Assembly: GCA_001936135.1 (NCBI GenBank)
Contig: CP012817.1
Coordinates: 2,976,001 to 3,040,000, forward strand
From: Saccharomycopsis fibuligera x Saccharomycopsis cf. fibuligera
Taxonomy: Eukaryota > Ascomycota > Saccharomycetes > Ascoideales > Saccharomycopsidaceae
Reading direction: 5' to 3'
DNA: 64,000 nt
Part shown: in pieces, positions 44,295 through 52,407 of the stretch
How the letters are laid out: every line of letters starts with the position of its first letter
How positions within the stretch are numbered: the stretch's first letter is position 1
The notes under the pieces: generated by a model
What the model saw: only the letters and a program-made list of their open reading frames with translations
Told to the model about the DNA's origin: nothing
Database searches by the model: none
Made by a program: the position numbers and the translations under genes

Positions 44295-44868
44295 GCAGCC
44301 TAAAAGTCCTGTAACAAAAACTAGCTAACTAGCTACTGTATACTTGTCGCTTTCTGACTTTCAAATCAAAACCCATCACAGTCTCTATTGCTCTGTCTTC
44401 TGCTGTCTATCTATCTTCAGCTTCGCAACATCAAATTGCTTCACACTATTTTACATCGCATTACAGTACAGGACAGACTTTTGTCTATACCAAGTGACAC
44501 ATATCTCAAGCATACTTCACTCAAACTCATCAACTTTCTCTGCTTGCTTTAATCTGTCCACGCAATTAATCACACTCGGCTATAACACTATCTGCATCAA
44601 GTCAGCACAAAGATATATTCATTGTCAATTGATACATTCTACCTGTCAGCAGATATTGTATTATTTTCGTCCAGACAAAAGGCATATTACACCACTTTGT
44701 ATTATAATCTTGCAACATTAGTTGATTTTTGACACTGGAACATTATCCTTTAGCTTAACTATCATTAGTCATCTCCGTCTTTATCTTTAGTGAATAGTCT
44801 GCTTCTATCTTATTACTGCAAATACAACTACAAATTCAAACTCAACATCATCAATCTGGAACATCATA
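43901..44868. other. RHO3 upstream region and long leader
   Basis: 968 bp with no supported gene. It holds a small hairpin GTAGCC-N5-GGCTAC near 43985, an A-rich block ending in A31 (44263-44293), and then a 550-bp C/T/A-rich stretch up to the RHO3 ATG that looks like a long 5' UTR. Confidence 0.55.
44263..44293. repeat. Poly(A) run of 31
   Basis: Uninterrupted A on the + strand between LOA1 and RHO3, probably in the RHO3 promoter. Confidence 0.85.
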
Positions 44869-45716
44869 ATGCCTTTGTGTGGAGCTGATAAGAAACCAAG
44901 TATGTATTAATTTCGAACGCTCAAAATATTGATTGGGCATAAAGGTGACGTTTTCGTTCTCGCTTTCGTTTGTGCGAACTTCAGTTATCTTGTTTCTCAC
45001 TAGTTCATTCTATTTCCGACTCATTTGCTCATTAAACAGTGAAATGTTACCTTGTAAAGCATCTCATTCCTCACTGTGCGATTTTGGTATATGTTACCTA
45101 TGATAGACATGTTACTAACATTCTCTCCGCAGTTCAACGTAAAATAGTCATCTTGGGCGATGGTGCCTGTGGTAAAACTTCCCTACTTAATGTCTTCACC
45201 AGAGGCTACTTTCCACAAGTTTACGAACCAACCGTCTTTGAAAATTATGTCCATGATATCTTTGTTGACAATCAAGCAGTTCAATTGTCACTTTGGGACA
45301 CTGCAGGGCAAGAAGAGTTTGATCGTTTGAGATCCTTAAGTTACAGCGACACCCATACCATAATGCTTTGCTTCTCCGTGGATTCTCCAGACTCATTGGA
45401 AAACGTTGAAAGCAAATGGATGGGAGAAATCAATGAACACTGTGAAGGGGTAGCTATTGTCTTAGTTGCCTTGAAGTGCGACTTGAGAAATAATGAAGAC
45501 CCTGATGATCCAGGTAACCGTAGATTAGTCTCATATGACGCAGGGATAAACATGGGGAGAAAGATCAATGCGTTGAAGTATTTAGAATGTTCCGCAAAGA
45601 AGAATAGAGGAGTTAATGAAGCTTTTACTGAAGCAGCTAGATGCGCTTTGAAAGAAAGAGCCAAAGGTGCTTCTGAAGAACCAGCTGAAGAGAAAGGTGG
45701 CTGTACTATTATGTGA
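44869..45716 (+). CDS. RHO3: Rho-family GTPase Rho3 (one intron)
   Basis: Rho GTPase controlling polarised exocytosis and the actin cytoskeleton at the bud or hyphal tip. Exon 1 (44869-44899) encodes MPLCGADKKP plus one base. The intron 44900-45132 has GTATGT, TACTAAC (45113-45119) and acceptor CGCAG. Exon 2 (45133-45716) continues IQRKIVILGDGACGKTSLL. The total is 204 aa. The G-box motifs GDGACGKTS, DTAGQEEFDRLRSLSYSDT, ALKCDL and CSAK are intact. The C-terminus CTIM is a CaaX box. The N-terminal Cys4 corresponds to the palmitoylated Cys of yeast Rho3 (MSFLCG). The exon junction residues KP-I-QRKIVILG parallel yeast KPIERKIVILG, which confirms the splice. An unspliced start inside the intron is much less likely. 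Confidence 0.95.
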
Positions 45717-46529
45717 GTAAAGTTGGTTATTTGTCCATCAATTCAATAATAACTGTACTGTCATATTGAAATTAATTTCCTGTTCATTTGAGCCAAAGAA
45801 GCGAGAGACGTGGCCACTTCTGAAAGCGAAAGGTTATAGTATAATTTCAACTTCAATGTCCAGCAGTACATTTTAATGCTTTCTGTACTTTAAAAATACA
45901 CAATACAAAAAAAAAAGCATGAAATAAAATTAACCAATCAGAAAGATTTTCACATTGTTTACTACTTGCTATTTTCAACTTTTTTTTATCTTTCAACTTG
46001 CTTTTTTCTGTTGCTCCCTATCATCGTTTCAATATTTCCTATCCCATTTTTTTTTCCACGTCTTTTGTTATCACTTTTTCTTTTTTTTTTTTTTTTACTC
46101 TATTTCTTGCTTCCTAGTATTTGATTCACATTCAGTTTTGTTTCAAAAAAATTTATCTTGTCCTCTTTGTTTCTCTCGATATCTCAATTTTTTTTTCACC
46201 ATAGCCTTTGATTTCTCTTTTTAAAAAAAATACTTTCAAATGTCTTTTAATAATTTCATAATCTTGATTATCCCCCTTTTAGCTTAATATGTTATCCTTT
46301 TTTAGTTACTTTCCGTTTCAGTTTATTCTAATAAAAAAGTTTACAATAATTACATATTACTATGTTTTTTTATGTTCTTTTTATGTTTTTTAGTAGTGGA
46401 CCGTTTCCTATAAAAATGTTCAAAACTATGAATAGAAAAAAAAAAAAAAAAAAAAAGAAAAGGGAATAAAAACGAATGAACATGAACCAATTTACAATAT
46501 TAACATAAAAATAACCAGCCAAAGGACTG
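45717..46529. other. Convergent spacer RHO3 / membrane protein
   Basis: 813 bp of T-rich then A-rich sequence with many homopolymers (A run near 46438-46456). No gene supported; the Phe-rich open frame at 45955-46224 is simply T-rich DNA. Confidence 0.6.
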
Positions 46530-47657
46530 CTACTCTTCTTTTAAACCACAATTACCTTCATCAAAAAGGGTTTCCAAAAATACACTTGGAGGCTTTTCAA
46601 CCAATTTTTTTCTATGCGACTGGCCAACCTCAATCAAACTAGCCTTTTTTGGCAGTTTTGGTATTTCTGTAAATTCCATGTTTCTCATCATCGCATCTTT
46701 TGACATAGTACTATCCTTCCTCACTTCATTCCCATTTTCTCGCAGATAAACATCATTATCTTTATTATTATCAATTAAGCCGTTTTTCAAACGATGAATA
46801 TTCAGCAACTCTGCCGTGGGTGAAATATACATGTTTCTTTTTGAATTTGCAATAAAGTTTTGATATCCACTAAATTTATCAACAGATTGCTGCTGTTGTT
46901 GCTGCTGTTGGCCTTGTTGTTCTTGTTGTTCTTGATGGCCTTGTTGTTCTTGATGGTCTTGTTGTTCTTGTTCTTTTTCTTTTTGCTGCGGTTGTTGTGG
47001 TTGTTGCTGTAAATTGAATTGTGAGCGGGTCAAATCGTCCAAAATGCTATTAGTTGTATGATTATTACTATTACGCCTCATACTATTGGCTAAAGAAATA
47101 TCAGAGTATGAGTTATGGAAAAGGTTATAACCATTGGTTTTATTAAGCGCAATATTGGAAAAATCTTTCTGCATATAAGCAGGAGAGCCAAAGTATCTGG
47201 TCGTAGTATGTTTACGACTCATGAAGGATGTAAAGATCCAAATTAAAATCACCACTAAGAGTACACAAATGATTATTATCCCAAATGCCAGAAATATTGT
47301 CCCTGATGAAAAACGCTCTTTGCGAACAAAAGGGTTATCTATACCATTGGGGATGTATATTGTTGTGTATGCTGTGTTATTATTTGTAAAATTAGGTCCA
47401 GTAGGAGGGCTTGTGGATGATGGAGATTGTATTAGTTCAGATATTATCGTTGGAGCTATTGTTGGCAATGGCGCCTGTGATAATACCGGCAGTATTGACG
47501 AAGTGGGTATTATTGATGATGATGATGATGTTGTTGTTGTTGTTGTTGTTGTTGATAACGATATTGTTGTTGTTGCTGCTGTCGAGGACGAAGCCATAGG
47601 GTCGTCTGTTGTGAGTAGTGCTGATGTTGTTGGTTGGCCAATATGTAGATTCGACAT
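46530..47657 (-). CDS. Single-pass membrane protein, SKG6/TOS2-like (tentative)
   Basis: From the first real ATG (47657, MSNLHIGQPT) the protein is 375 aa. A Ser/Thr-rich extracellular segment with runs of Thr comes first. One transmembrane helix follows (GTIFLAFGIIIICVLLVVIL, about residues 118-145), then a basic stop-transfer SRKHTTTR. The cytosolic tail has a Gln/Glu-rich stretch (about 215-262) and a conserved-looking end, KPPSVFLETLFDEG. The domain order resembles the bud-site/cell-wall proteins Skg6, Tos2 and Axl2, whose shared TM region is Pfam's SKG6 domain. No N-terminal signal peptide is visible. The frame is open 31 codons further upstream to a stop but has no ATG there, so a missed 5' exon cannot be excluded. 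Confidence 0.6.
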   Translation of the reverse strand: MSNLHIGQPTTSALLTTDDPMASSSTAATTTISLSTTTTTTTTSSSSSIIPTSSILPVLSQAPLPTIAPTIISELIQSPSSTSPPTGPNFTNNNTAYTTIYIPNGIDNPFVRKERFSSGTIFLAFGIIIICVLLVVILIWIFTSFMSRKHTTTRYFGSPAYMQKDFSNIALNKTNGYNLFHNSYSDISLANSMRRNSNNHTTNSILDDLTRSQFNLQQQPQQPQQKEKEQEQQDHQEQQGHQEQQEQQGQQQQQQQQSVDKFSGYQNFIANSKRNMYISPTAELLNIHRLKNGLIDNNKDNDVYLRENGNEVRKDSTMSKDAMMRNMEFTEIPKLPKKASLIEVGQSHRKKLVEKPPSVFLETLFDEGNCGLKEE

Positions 47658-48094
47658 GGACCAGTATATAATACCAGTAGGGACATTTAAACTGCTGGAA
47701 GCAATTGATGCTTGTGAGAAGCACTGCTTCTCAGTTGCAAATAATAGCACAGAAGAAACACAATCTCAGCTAAAGCGATGAGCTCGATGAGCTTTCCGCA
47801 TTGGGAAGCTGCATACTGTTACAAAAGGGGAAGCGACGCTTTGCAGTCTGAGCATTATTTAAGTATGTGTATCACGTGTATTCTATAATAGTCTATAATG
47901 TAAAAAAAAAAAGTAATTTAGGTAATCGTGTAGTCATCTCAAGAAGTAGTAATAAAGTTATAGCTAAAGTGCACAGTGAAGAATTGAAAAAGTAGCGAGT
48001 GAATGGAATGTGCTGACCAGCAGACAACGGCAGCAGTGGTAGAAAATTTTCGTAAGTGTATATGTTAGAGGTGTCTTGTAAACAAGCAAGAGAA
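47658..48094. promoter_or_regulatory. Promoter of the membrane protein; 3' flank of the small peptide gene
   Basis: 437 bp. ATCACGTG at 47871-47878 is a full CACGTG E-box. An A10-type run lies nearby. Confidence 0.4.
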
Positions 48095-48220
48095 TCACAA
48101 GTCAATGTGAACCTGTCTCTTGTGTTGAATTTCCTGGTGGAAGCTTCTTGGAATTGGTCTGGCTTCGGAGACAGCGGCACAGGCAACTGCAATAACGGCA
48201 ATAACAGCAGAGAAGTTCAT
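48095..48220 (-). CDS. Putative small secreted peptide, 41 codons
   Basis: A short frame, ATG 48220 to TGA 48095, encodes 41 residues. Residues 1-20 (MNFSAVIAVIAVACAAVSEA) form a textbook signal peptide with small residues at the cleavage site. The mature part starts RPIPRSF and contains one dibasic Lys-Arg (residues 34-35), a possible Kex2 site, leaving QVHIDL. Codon choice is strongly optimal for a highly expressed yeast gene (GTT, GCC, TCC, AGA, CCA, AAG, GAC, TTG). A TATATAAA box lies at 48365-48372, about 145 bp upstream, and the start context is ACACACAAAAATG. I recognise no family. It could be a secreted signal or wall peptide, or the first exon of a longer secreted protein, but I saw no convincing donor site. 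Confidence 0.5.
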   Translation of the reverse strand: MNFSAVIAVIAVACAAVSEARPIPRSFHQEIQHKRQVHIDL

Positions 48221-48588
48221 TTTTGTGTGTTAAGATAAGGTTATAGATGTTACTGAAGAATTAGAAGAAGCTTTTGCTTTGTAGATAATTGTAGTGTTAT
48301 TGTTATTAGTTAATAATGAAAAATTATTCTGTCTATCCATGGATTCCTTCTCCGCTGTCCGCGGTTTATATACGACTGTGTCGGTCGGTCGAGATTGATG
48401 CATCCGTCTTCCAGGAGAACCAGAACACGAAAAAAAATTATGGAACGAAAACATAAAACAAAATCTAAAACAACCTCAAGCTTGCAAGCTTTACGACAAT
48501 ACACCAAACTGTTGCCCTAGCAAAGTCCCTCTATTACCAAAGTTTCACGCCTTGCTAACGTTTTTGCAATCTGCACATTTGTATTTCC
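48221..48588. promoter_or_regulatory. Divergent promoter, small peptide gene / OCA2
   Basis: 368 bp. TATATAAA on the minus strand at 48365-48372 is oriented to the small peptide gene. Its surroundings (48373-48420) are GC-richer than neighbouring spacers and include CGACCGACCGACA. Confidence 0.45.
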
Positions 48589-49479
48589 ATGGACCCGTCT
48601 GTTTCAAATTACCAAGACGAGAGCAACGACTCTGAGTTGCCTGAATTGGAAGAGTTGGACCTCGATTATGACGCTATCCACTCAAACTTGAAACTCAGCG
48701 ACTTGGGCAAGTTGCAAAGAGGCAATAACTCATCATTGGTCAATCACCAGCTTACCGCAAATTATTATTTTAATCAAAACAGCACGGATCACTTGGTTTC
48801 CAACTCTACTGCTACATTGATCAAGTCCCCTCCAAACAACCAACAGTACAGTCATCAGCAACAGCAATATCTACAACCTCTCCAGCATGACGGAAATCTC
48901 CAGCAGCAAGAACAGCAGCAGGACGTAAATCCTAATGACGAAGAAGGGTTCTATGACTACAGTATCCTTTACCAAAAACAAATATACGTACCACCATTGA
49001 ATTTTTCCGTAGTGGAAAATGGCATTTATCGATCTGGCCACCCAATCCCCATTAACTTTGACTTTCTATCCACTTTGAACCTTCAAACCATCATTTATCT
49101 TGGCGACAAAGAAGACCAGTACGAGTATTACAAATGGATCAAGGCCTCCGGCATAAATTTTCACTACATCAAGACAGATTCGCCATCAGAACCTTTTGTG
49201 ATGAATAATCCTCGATCTATAGTCAACGCCTTGCATTTGGTTTTGGACAAGCGGAATTTCCCCGTTTTAATCCACTCCAATAAAGGCAAGCACAGAGTTG
49301 GGGTCTTGGTGGGGATAATGAGGAAAATTCTTCAAGGATGGAGTCTTAGCGGGATTTTTGATGAATATGTCAAGTTTGCTGCTGGCAAAGGTGAGGCAGA
49401 TTTGGAGTTTGTGGAATTGTTCAATCCTCGGCTAACATTGAATTTGGATTACAAGCCTGACTTTGTGAGGTTGAGTTGA
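48589..49479 (+). CDS. OCA2: Atypical phosphatase-like protein Oca2 (catalytic Cys replaced)
   Basis: Member of the Siw14/Oca family of inositol-pyrophosphate phosphatase-like proteins. Oca2 is a subunit of the Oca complex linked to oxidative-stress arrest and TORC1/PHO signalling. An extra 125-residue acidic/Gln-rich N-terminus precedes the domain (YVPPLNFSVVENGIYRSGHPIPINF, about 133-157). The signature loop reads HSNKGKHRVG (His229, Ser230, Arg236), followed by LVGIMRKILQGWS. Active Siw14-type enzymes have HC(x)5R. Here Ser, encoded by TCC and so not a CUG effect, replaces Cys, exactly as in S. cerevisiae Oca2 as I recall it (HSNKGKHRVG). The protein is probably a pseudophosphatase. 296 aa. 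Start ATG 48589. Confidence 0.93.
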   Translation: MDPSVSNYQDESNDSELPELEELDLDYDAIHSNLKLSDLGKLQRGNNSSLVNHQLTANYYFNQNSTDHLVSNSTATLIKSPPNNQQYSHQQQQYLQPLQHDGNLQQQEQQQDVNPNDEEGFYDYSILYQKQIYVPPLNFSVVENGIYRSGHPIPINFDFLSTLNLQTIIYLGDKEDQYEYYKWIKASGINFHYIKTDSPSEPFVMNNPRSIVNALHLVLDKRNFPVLIHSNKGKHRVGVLVGIMRKILQGWSLSGIFDEYVKFAAGKGEADLEFVELFNPRLTLNLDYKPDFVRLS

Positions 49480-49738
49480 TTTGATTGCCGGAAAGGGGCC
49501 GTTAATTTGACTATTTCCAAACCTTGCCGTGGCTGCTAAAATGATTCAGAAAGCTGCTTAGCACCATGCGCACAGTTCCTCTCAATTTTCCAGTTCTAGG
49601 AGAAATCGGTAGGCCAGTATTGCTGAGAATGCAAATCACAATATAAATTTGTTTCTTCATGTTGAAAATTTGCTCTTCAAGCTAAAGTATAGTGCTACAG
49701 CATCTACGCACGGTGCACGCGACACCCCATGTCATTTG

Positions 49739-49742
<4 letters not shown>

Positions 49743-49770
<28 letters not shown>
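49743..49770. repeat. (AC)14 microsatellite
   Basis: Perfect dinucleotide run in the OCA2/POR1 spacer. Confidence 0.92.
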
Positions 49771-49772
<2 letters not shown>

Positions 49773-50397
49773 CCGTCTAGCATTGAGGGAGAATCCGCTA
49801 CACGCAGACACAGGCTTTGGATAATGCCGAGTTTTCGGATATCACCACCACCGAAAGCTGCCAGGTACGAACAGCTGTCTTTTTCCAATAACCGATGCTG
49901 GTAGTCGGAGTTAAAGGCTCTCAGATTCCCACCCCCGCCTCTTCCTACCTCGCCTCGGTGAGCTCAGCTGCAGCTCAGTTGGCACATCTTGAGAAGTACA
50001 GTGCATTGTTCCTATGCCCAGGGTGGGTGTTGGCGGGCCAGAAGCCTTCAAAGAACATGTGCGCCGCACTCTATTTGCCGTCAACTTCGGATTCTTGTTA
50101 ATACCTGCCATCCTGGAATGCTATATGAAAGCATGTTCTACCAGACCTTCTCTTCATTTTCCGAAGAAGCCGAATATCATCGTCAAGGTGGCTTTCACCA
50201 AAGCAATCGCCTTTCAAAAACAAACTGTCGTGTGTTGCCGCTGATGCCGATAGTTTGCGCCGCTACCATAGACACACATATAGTTTCTAGATCGAGGAAA
50301 CCAAGCTCTCTTCCTCCCACTTGGACACAGTTCAATTGCTGCTATTCACTATAGTATGCTACGGCTGCAGTGGCACGCTTGCCTTGCTATAAATGGT

Positions 50398-50487
50398 ACG
50401 ATTGTATGATGGCATGATTGTATGATTATACGATTGTATGACTGTAGAATTGTGTGACTGCATGATCGTATTATGATACAATGTGTA
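50398..50487 (+). repeat. Imperfect ~10-bp tandem array
   Basis: About eight diverged copies of ATTGTATGAT-like units (ATTGTATGAT, ATGATTGTATGATTATACG, ATTGTATGACTG, ATTGTGTGACTG, ATGATCGTATTATGATAC). The divergence suggests an old array. Confidence 0.7.
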
Positions 50488-51236
50488 TGGGACAGCAGCA
50501 TAGCACGCTTTTTAGCCAAATCGGTATTTTGTACATGCACGCCGGTGGGCTCGTATGTCAAAAGGGATTCGGTCCAGCGCCCTCAATTCCGGGCATGGAG
50601 GTCCTCGGTTAGAAAACGTGCCGAGCACGACGCACGACTCGCTCATCTCACATGCGTCCAAGTTTCGGTCAATCAACTGAATTTTTGGCTTTTTGACTCT
50701 CCGGCAGCCGTTGAATTTTTCGTTTTTCGTTTCCAAGTAAATCTGTTGGGCATTGCAACTTGCAAAATTGCAACCACATACCGCGCGTGTTTTCAGACCT
50801 TACATTTGCACCCCCGCGGTTCGACAACTTTCTAAATGTGAAGGCAGCAGTTACACATGTGTGTATGTGTGTGTGAATTGTTGTGTTTTGCTTTCGCGTA
50901 CTTTCGCGCTCCTCAGCGGAGATATGTAGACCATTGATCATCAACGACAGCACCTGTGCGTACGCCATAATCAAACAAGACGATGGCAGCGAGCACAATG
51001 TTTTGGTGTCTGCCAGTACAAATCTCGTGTCTTTTTGTATGTGCTCGCTTTTCTGAAGCAGATCTACTTACGCCTTCCTTACAACAAAGACAAAAGATTC
51101 CAAGTTCAAACATTATAGCAATCGTGAATTAGTAGTAGTGTAGAATAAGCAGTTCGTTATTTAATCTTATATCGTATCAAATCTGTATCTTTTTTGCTTT
51201 ACCTCGCTTGGCTCGGCCGTGCTCGGCTGTGCTCGC

Positions 51237-52097
51237 CTAAGCAGCAAAAGACAAGGACAAACCAACTTTGTGGACTGGTTCAGCCAATCTCAAAGCATCA
51301 AAAGAAGCACCGAGACCCAAAGTGACGCCTGGTCTCAATTGCTGGGAGTAAGCAATGGCAGCCAAACCAGAGTCAGCCAACTTAGCCTTAACAAAAGAAG
51401 TTGGGTCCAACAAGTATCTGGTGGCAAACTCGATGTTGACCGGTTTGCTGCCGTTTGGAGAGTTGGTGTCGTAGGTAGCCTTGGCACCAGCCTCAACAAA
51501 AGGAGAAACTTTGTGGAAGTAAGAGGCAGTGAAAAGAGAAAAGTTGTTAGAAGTAGTAGCAGCAACAGAGTAAACAGGGTGGATGAAACCAACAGAACCG
51601 GCAAGTCTGGTGATTTTCCCAGCGCTAATGTCGTAACCAACTTCAGAACCAGCAACGTAACCTTCGTGACCAACAGTGAAGTCACCAGCAAAGGTTGGAC
51701 CCTTCAACAAGTCAAAGAAGGCTCTGACATTGACCTTTGGTTGAGAAAAGTACAAGTTCAACTTAGCACCTTTGGCACCGTTTGGAATGACAGAAGTCAA
51801 AAACTCAAGTTTCAAACCTGGAGACAACAAGTCAGCCAATTCAACTTTGGTGTCCAAAGCATTGGCGGTGTTCCAACCTTGGGTCAAGGTCAAGCCAGAA
51901 GCCTTGTCAGCGTATTTGGTTTCAATGTTGGAAGCAATACCACCGTTCTTGTCGGTCTTACCCTTCAAGGCAAAAGCAACACCATTTGGAGCTTTGGTCT
52001 TAAGGTCAAGGGCGGCTTTGTTCAAGTGGTAAAAGTCTCTGTTCAACAAACCGTTGACGTCCTTGGAGATATCTGGGAAGGATGGAGGAATAGACAT
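51237..52097 (-). CDS. POR1: Mitochondrial outer-membrane porin Por1 (VDAC)
   Basis: Voltage-dependent anion channel, a 19-strand beta-barrel that passes metabolites across the mitochondrial outer membrane. 286 aa from ATG 52097 (MSIPPSFPDISKDVNGLLNRDFYH), near the 283 aa of yeast Por1. The N-terminal amphipathic helix and the alternating beta-strand pattern are clear (LDLKTKAPNGVAFALKGK, GLTLTQGWNTANALDTKVEL and PGVTLGLGASFDALRLAEPVHKVGLSLSF at the end). Codons are strongly optimal (GTC, GCC, TTG, CCA, AAG), in keeping with high expression. The frame is open 15 codons further upstream, but that extension lies in the leader and is not conserved. The promoter carries CACGTG at 52337-52342. This gene converges on OCA2. 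Confidence 0.97.
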   Translation of the reverse strand: MSIPPSFPDISKDVNGLLNRDFYHLNKAALDLKTKAPNGVAFALKGKTDKNGGIASNIETKYADKASGLTLTQGWNTANALDTKVELADLLSPGLKLEFLTSVIPNGAKGAKLNLYFSQPKVNVRAFFDLLKGPTFAGDFTVGHEGYVAGSEVGYDISAGKITRLAGSVGFIHPVYSVAATTSNNFSLFTASYFHKVSPFVEAGAKATYDTNSPNGSKPVNIEFATRYLLDPTSFVKAKLADSGLAAIAYSQQLRPGVTLGLGASFDALRLAEPVHKVGLSLSFAA

Positions 52098-52407
52098 TGT
52101 GATAGGAATATTTATTGGTGCAGGTATATGTGTATTAAGCAATTGAGCTGGGGAAGGGAGAGAAGAGAAAAAAGGAAGAGGGAAATGGAAAACACAGGAA
52201 TTTTATAAATAAAAAACACGAGTAGTAGCAAAGGTTTTTTTATAAGAACTGGGTGGCAGTCTAAAGGAGCCACAACCGCGCCTTCCCATTGGCCACTGCA
52301 GCAGCTTTTCCTAATTTTTCGACGTTGACCATTGACCACGTGCTGTGGCCTCGTAGCTTGTTTAATTCCGGCAGACTATACCGACCAATATCCGATTTCA
52401 CCTTGCC
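52098..52407. promoter_or_regulatory. POR1 promoter / KAR3 3' flank
   Basis: 310 bp. TTATAAAA on the minus strand near 52201-52208 is a likely TATA box for POR1. CACGTG lies at 52337-52342. Confidence 0.5.

Larger units (their letters stand above)
49480..51236. other. 1.76-kb convergent spacer OCA2/POR1, unexplained
   Basis: Unusually long for two converging genes, and less AT-rich than the other spacers. It holds (AC)14 at 49743-49770 and an imperfect array of ATTGTATGAT-like units (50398-50487). It also holds many short open frames of up to 121 codons on both strands, none with recognisable motifs or domain character. I found no convincing tRNA, snRNA, LTR or gene relic. Confidence 0.5.

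Noticed and set aside
45955-46224. 89-codon Phe-rich frame
   Set aside because: Simply translated T-rich spacer DNA; no conserved features.
49960-50040. A-box-like AGCTCAGTTGGCA followed by GTTCCTATGCC, resembling a tRNA
   Set aside because: The putative B box breaks the consensus and no acceptor or T stem can be formed.
52098-52142. 15-residue N-terminal extension of POR1
   Set aside because: VDAC N-termini begin at the MSIPPSF-type start; the extension is leader sequence.
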